Positions 52,036 to 54,336 of a stretch of DNA of 54,336 nt are shown here, one piece after another. Source of the DNA: JAPLDP01 sp964628285 (lineage in GTDB: Bacteria; Bacteroidota; Bacteroidia; Bacteroidales; JAGONC01); NCBI GenBank assembly GCA_964628285.1, contig CAZVNP010000017.1:1-54336 (forward strand), given 5' to 3'. Position numbers and translations under genes: made by a program. Each line of letters opens with the position of its first letter. Positions within the stretch are counted from its first letter, which is position 1. The notes beneath the pieces are model-generated. The model saw only the letters and a program-made list of their open reading frames with translations. It made no database searches and had not been told where the DNA came from.

Positions 52036-52361
52036 ATGAAATTCAAAATCTTATTGTTCGCGTTGTTATTCTCTGTTTCTCATGAGGTTTTTAGCCGGTG
52101 GGAATGGTTGAATCCCTTGCCACGGGGCAACATGCTTTATACCGTGTAATAATCTCATATCATCTCATTGAAAGTGGTCGGGTCATATTAAATGTCTATT
52201 CACTTTCAGGTGACAGATTAACAACTCTTTTACAGGAATATCAGGAATCAGGTCCTCACCGGGTAGCATTGGATTTTAGTTGTCTTAAGCCTGGTTTGTA
52301 TATCTGTGAGATGGGAACAGATACGGAGAGGATGACGCAAAAAATGATTGTTTTGCCATGA
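52036..52361 (+). pseudogene. Collapsed YCF48-type T9SS gene (signal peptide joined to sorting domain)
   Basis: ATG 52036 gives a signal peptide (KFKILLFALLFSVSHEVFS) and RWEWLNPLPRGNMLYTV followed by TAA. This matches the start of the 40931-43021 protein (WYWMNPLPQGNDLYSI). In another frame, directly after, is a T9SS sorting domain (IISYHLIESGRVILNVYSLSGDRL, LKPGLYICEMG) ending at 52361. The whole propeller is missing and the frames do not match, so a large internal deletion left a non-functional remnant. A scaffold gap follows 11 nt later. Confidence 0.75.
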
Positions 52362-52372
52362 TCCGATCTTCG

Positions 52373-52472
52373 NNNNNNNNNNNNNNNNNNNNNNNNNNNN
52401 NNNNNNNNNNNNNNNNNNNNNNNNNNNNNNNNNNNNNNNNNNNNNNNNNNNNNNNNNNNNNNNNNNNNNNNN
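52373..52472. other. Scaffold gap (100 N)
   Basis: A run of exactly 100 N, abutting the repeat array at 52473. No overlap between flanks was found. Confidence 0.95.
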
Positions 52473-52616
52473 GGTCTACAGGTCTGCAGGTTTGTCAACC
52501 TGTCGACCTGCCTACCCGTAGACCTGCAACCTGTAACCTGCAACCTGTAACCTGTAACTTGCAACCTGCAACCCACAACCCGCAACCTGCAACCTATAAC
52601 CTGCAACCTGTAACTT
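52473..52616. repeat. AGGTCTGC octamer then AACCTGY heptamer array
   Basis: The left part has 8-nt units (AGGTCTGC, AGGTTTGT, CAACCTGT, CGACCTGC, CTACCCGT) that read as an imperfect palindrome beginning GGTCTAC and ending GTAGACC. It then becomes about thirteen 7-nt units AACCTGT/AACCTGC. Confidence 0.85.
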
Positions 52617-52643
52617 TTCCGATTAAAATAAGGATTTTTTTAT

Positions 52644-52651
52644 TAACTTTG
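52644..52651 (+). promoter_or_regulatory. Bacteroidota -7 promoter box TAACTTTG
   Basis: TAACTTTG, 55 nt before ATG 52707. Confidence 0.5.
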
Positions 52652-52706
52652 TGAAATGCAATAATTTAACAAGCCTGCATTTGTATCATCTATAACTGAC
52701 CAAAAA

Positions 52707-53903
52707 ATGAAAAAATTAATTCTACTCTTCATTTCAGTTCTTTTGAGTTCCGTTGTTTTTTCATATACCTGGAACTCTGTCGGTCCGGAAGGTATCAATG
52801 CTTCACGCCTGTGTTTTAATATCGGATTGCCTTACTGGGTGATCTGTGTGGAGGATGGCATGTATCTTTACAATTACGACACCCACGAGAGCGCATATTA
52901 TACTTATAACGGCCTGCCGGTCACCGGTGCAGCATACCTGGATGCAAATCACATCATCGTGGTAATGGGCAACGGAAGCTATTCGGATGGTATTTATCGG
53001 TTTGATATGCAAACCCATGATTTCGAGGTGCTCGAATGGGTCGTCACACCCACCTTCGTAGTGTTCCATGAGCCGACGGGAACTTACTGGGTTGGCAGCC
53101 AGTTCGGCGGTATGTATAAATCATCAAACGGCACGGTCTGGGAGGAGGTCTCCTTTTTCAGCGGTAAACCATGCAGTTGCATGGATGACTATGGTGAACA
53201 CATGGTCGTGTCGGGAGTCAGCAACATTTATGATATCTATTGCTCCGGTGACAATGGCGAGACGTGGAACTCCCCTGTATGGGTCCCTATGATTAGCGAC
53301 CTCAGATTCAACAGTTCGGGAAAGCTGTGCGGTATCTTTCCTGATTATTCCGATTCTTCCGGCCTGTGGTTCTCTGACGATTTCGGCATGACATGGGATG
53401 TGCACTTTTGGTCGGATAACATGAGCGCCGTGGGCTTTGATGCTTTCGACAACATGTTTACCGGCTGGGAATCGGGTGTGGGTATTGCCCTCTATGACCC
53501 GCTGGCACCGCCACCCGGTCTGACCTTTCTGAACAACGGACTGGCCAGCATCAATATCAACAGCATACAGCTTAATCCCGCCATGTCGGCACTGGCGATA
53601 TTCGTTTGCACGGACCAGGGCGCTTATTACAGCTATGATTATCCGGCGGCTGTCGCCGATCCTTCCGGTTCCGGATCACATATCACCATCTACCCAAATC
53701 CGGCGACAGACAGACTATTTATTGACACAGGCCCCTTATGTCAAGAAATTGAAATCATAAGCGTGACATCAGGAATGGTATTTACAATGAAGCGGGCAGG
53801 TGAAGGGACAAGCCTGGACATATCACACCTCGATCCGGGTGTCTATATTCTGCGGTGTCAATTTCAGGATGGGATGGTGAACAGGAAGGTTGTTATTGAG
53901 TAG
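52707..53903 (+). CDS. T9SS-secreted propeller-like protein
   Basis: A 398-residue exported protein. Signal peptide KKLILLFISVLLSSVVFSYT. The body has BNR/Asp-box-like repeats (YWVGSQFGGMYKSSNGTVWEEV, YCSGDNGETWNSPV, WFSDDFGMTWDV) and DQGAYYSYDY. The end is a type A sorting domain (IYPNPATDRLFID, IEIISVTSGMVF, LDPGVYILRCQF). Predicted surface-exposed; ligand unknown. The TAG stop runs into an AGGTCTTC octamer array. Confidence 0.85.
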   Translation: MKKLILLFISVLLSSVVFSYTWNSVGPEGINASRLCFNIGLPYWVICVEDGMYLYNYDTHESAYYTYNGLPVTGAAYLDANHIIVVMGNGSYSDGIYRFDMQTHDFEVLEWVVTPTFVVFHEPTGTYWVGSQFGGMYKSSNGTVWEEVSFFSGKPCSCMDDYGEHMVVSGVSNIYDIYCSGDNGETWNSPVWVPMISDLRFNSSGKLCGIFPDYSDSSGLWFSDDFGMTWDVHFWSDNMSAVGFDAFDNMFTGWESGVGIALYDPLAPPPGLTFLNNGLASININSIQLNPAMSALAIFVCTDQGAYYSYDYPAAVADPSGSGSHITIYPNPATDRLFIDTGPLCQEIEIISVTSGMVFTMKRAGEGTSLDISHLDPGVYILRCQFQDGMVNRKVVIE

Positions 53904-53949
53904 GTCGGCAGGTCTTCGGGTCTACTGGCCCTCAGGTCTTCGGGTAGAT
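53902..53949. repeat. Octamer array AGGTCTTC starting inside the stop codon
   Basis: Six contiguous 8-nt units: AGGTCGGC, AGGTCTTC, GGGTCTAC, TGGCCCTC, AGGTCTTC, GGGTAGAT. The first two bases are the AG of the TAG stop at 53901-53903. Confidence 0.75.
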
Positions 53950-54066
53950 AATTCTTCAAGTCGTAAAACACTATATGATGAAATTGATATGTTATGGTAA
54001 AAAAATCAAATACCAGGGTCACAAAAAAGCTTTGATCCGATTAATAGAAAATTTAATTGATCTTTT

Positions 54067-54336
54067 ATGGGATTTGAAGAACTTCTCGTTTATAAAGAGG
54101 CATTCTCATTGGCTATGGATATTTTTCAACTTAGTAAACGGTTTCCAAAGGAAGAAATTTACAACTTGACTGATCAAGTCAGAAGATCTTCTCGTGCAGT
54201 ATGCGCCTGTATCAGCGAGGGCTACAGGAAAAGAAAATACAATTCTTATTTTCAAAGTAAGCTTTCAGATGCAGACATGGGAAATTCTGAAACTCAAGTC
54301 TGGTTGCGGTTTTGTTTTGAATGCCAATATATTAAT
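54067..54336 (+). CDS. Four-helix-bundle protein (23S rRNA intervening-sequence protein), partial
   Basis: ATG 54067 opens a frame that runs off the window end after 90 codons. MGFEELLVYKEAFSLAMDIF, LSKRFPKEEIYNLTDQVRRSSRAV and CISEGYRKRKYNSYFQSKL match the family of small helical proteins first seen in rRNA intervening sequences. Full members are ~115-125 residues, so about 30 are missing here. The local sequence is AT-rich. Function is unknown. Confidence 0.85.
   Translation, partial: MGFEELLVYKEAFSLAMDIFQLSKRFPKEEIYNLTDQVRRSSRAVCACISEGYRKRKYNSYFQSKLSDADMGNSETQVWLRFCFECQYIN

Noticed and set aside
53975..54169. Separate small ORF before the four-helix-bundle gene
   Set aside because: It overlaps the better-supported frame from 54067 and resembles no known family.

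Overview
The window reads as a chromosomal scaffold from a member of the Bacteroidota, probably a metagenome-assembled Bacteroidales-type genome. The evidence is: many secreted proteins ending in type IX secretion (T9SS) C-terminal sorting domains; Bacteroidota -7 promoter boxes of the form TAnnTTTG in front of many genes; DUF3857 and YCF48-type families; and a eukaryotic-type (GT3) glycogen synthase. Three runs of exactly 100 N (21548-21647, 39372-39471, 52373-52472) are arbitrary scaffold gaps. Several broken genes lie near gaps or repeats.

Layout. 53-1387: a T9SS cargo protein. 1649-10773: an alpha-glucan/glycogen cluster of debranching enzyme, GT4 glycosyltransferase, GH57 enzyme and one polypeptide fusing GT3 glycogen synthase to GT35 phosphorylase. 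10827-17065: FabG, a truncated secreted protein, a VWA membrane protein, an M48 (Ste24-type) protease and a convergent ABC exporter pair. 17275-18493: a DUF4143 AAA ATPase behind a 24-bp perfect palindrome and a nearly leaderless promoter. 18823-24078: two large T9SS surface proteins, the first frameshifted. 24239-29392 (minus strand): RsmI-like methyltransferase, threonine/serine dehydratase, a degenerate LMW phosphatase, DnaA with an AT-rich upstream region, and a YigZ-family protein. 29534-31846: an unusual STAS protein with a kinase-like C-terminus. 31883-37331: a T9SS protein and two DUF3857/transglutaminase proteins. 37655-40551: a gapped polytopic membrane protein, gene fragments and a beta-barrel. 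40931-43021: an AT-rich YCF48-type T9SS protein. 43176-48540: the selenocysteine locus. 48731-54336: remnants, a DUF4890-type protein, an OprB porin, a T9SS protein and a partial 23S rRNA intervening-sequence protein.

Most notable. Next to selB, selA and tRNA-Sec, all on the minus strand, lies a T9SS gene interrupted by one in-frame TGA (47500-47502). The TGA falls in a C-x-x-U context (CLSU). Beginning 11 nt after it is a perfect 6-bp stem, and a small apical loop starts with GU 22 nt after the TGA, as expected for a bacterial SECIS. This looks like a secreted selenoprotein encoded beside its own decoding machinery.

A second theme is a family of intergenic tandem repeats with a strict 7- or 8-nt period. 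The unit differs between loci (AGTCGTC, AGCTACG, AGCGAAT, AGGTCTTC, AACCTGC, AACAATAT, AAATTCC). Several arrays start inside or right next to a stop codon and keep a fixed orientation relative to the upstream gene. Two further heptamer arrays lie inside T9SS sorting-domain coding sequence at the same structural position.
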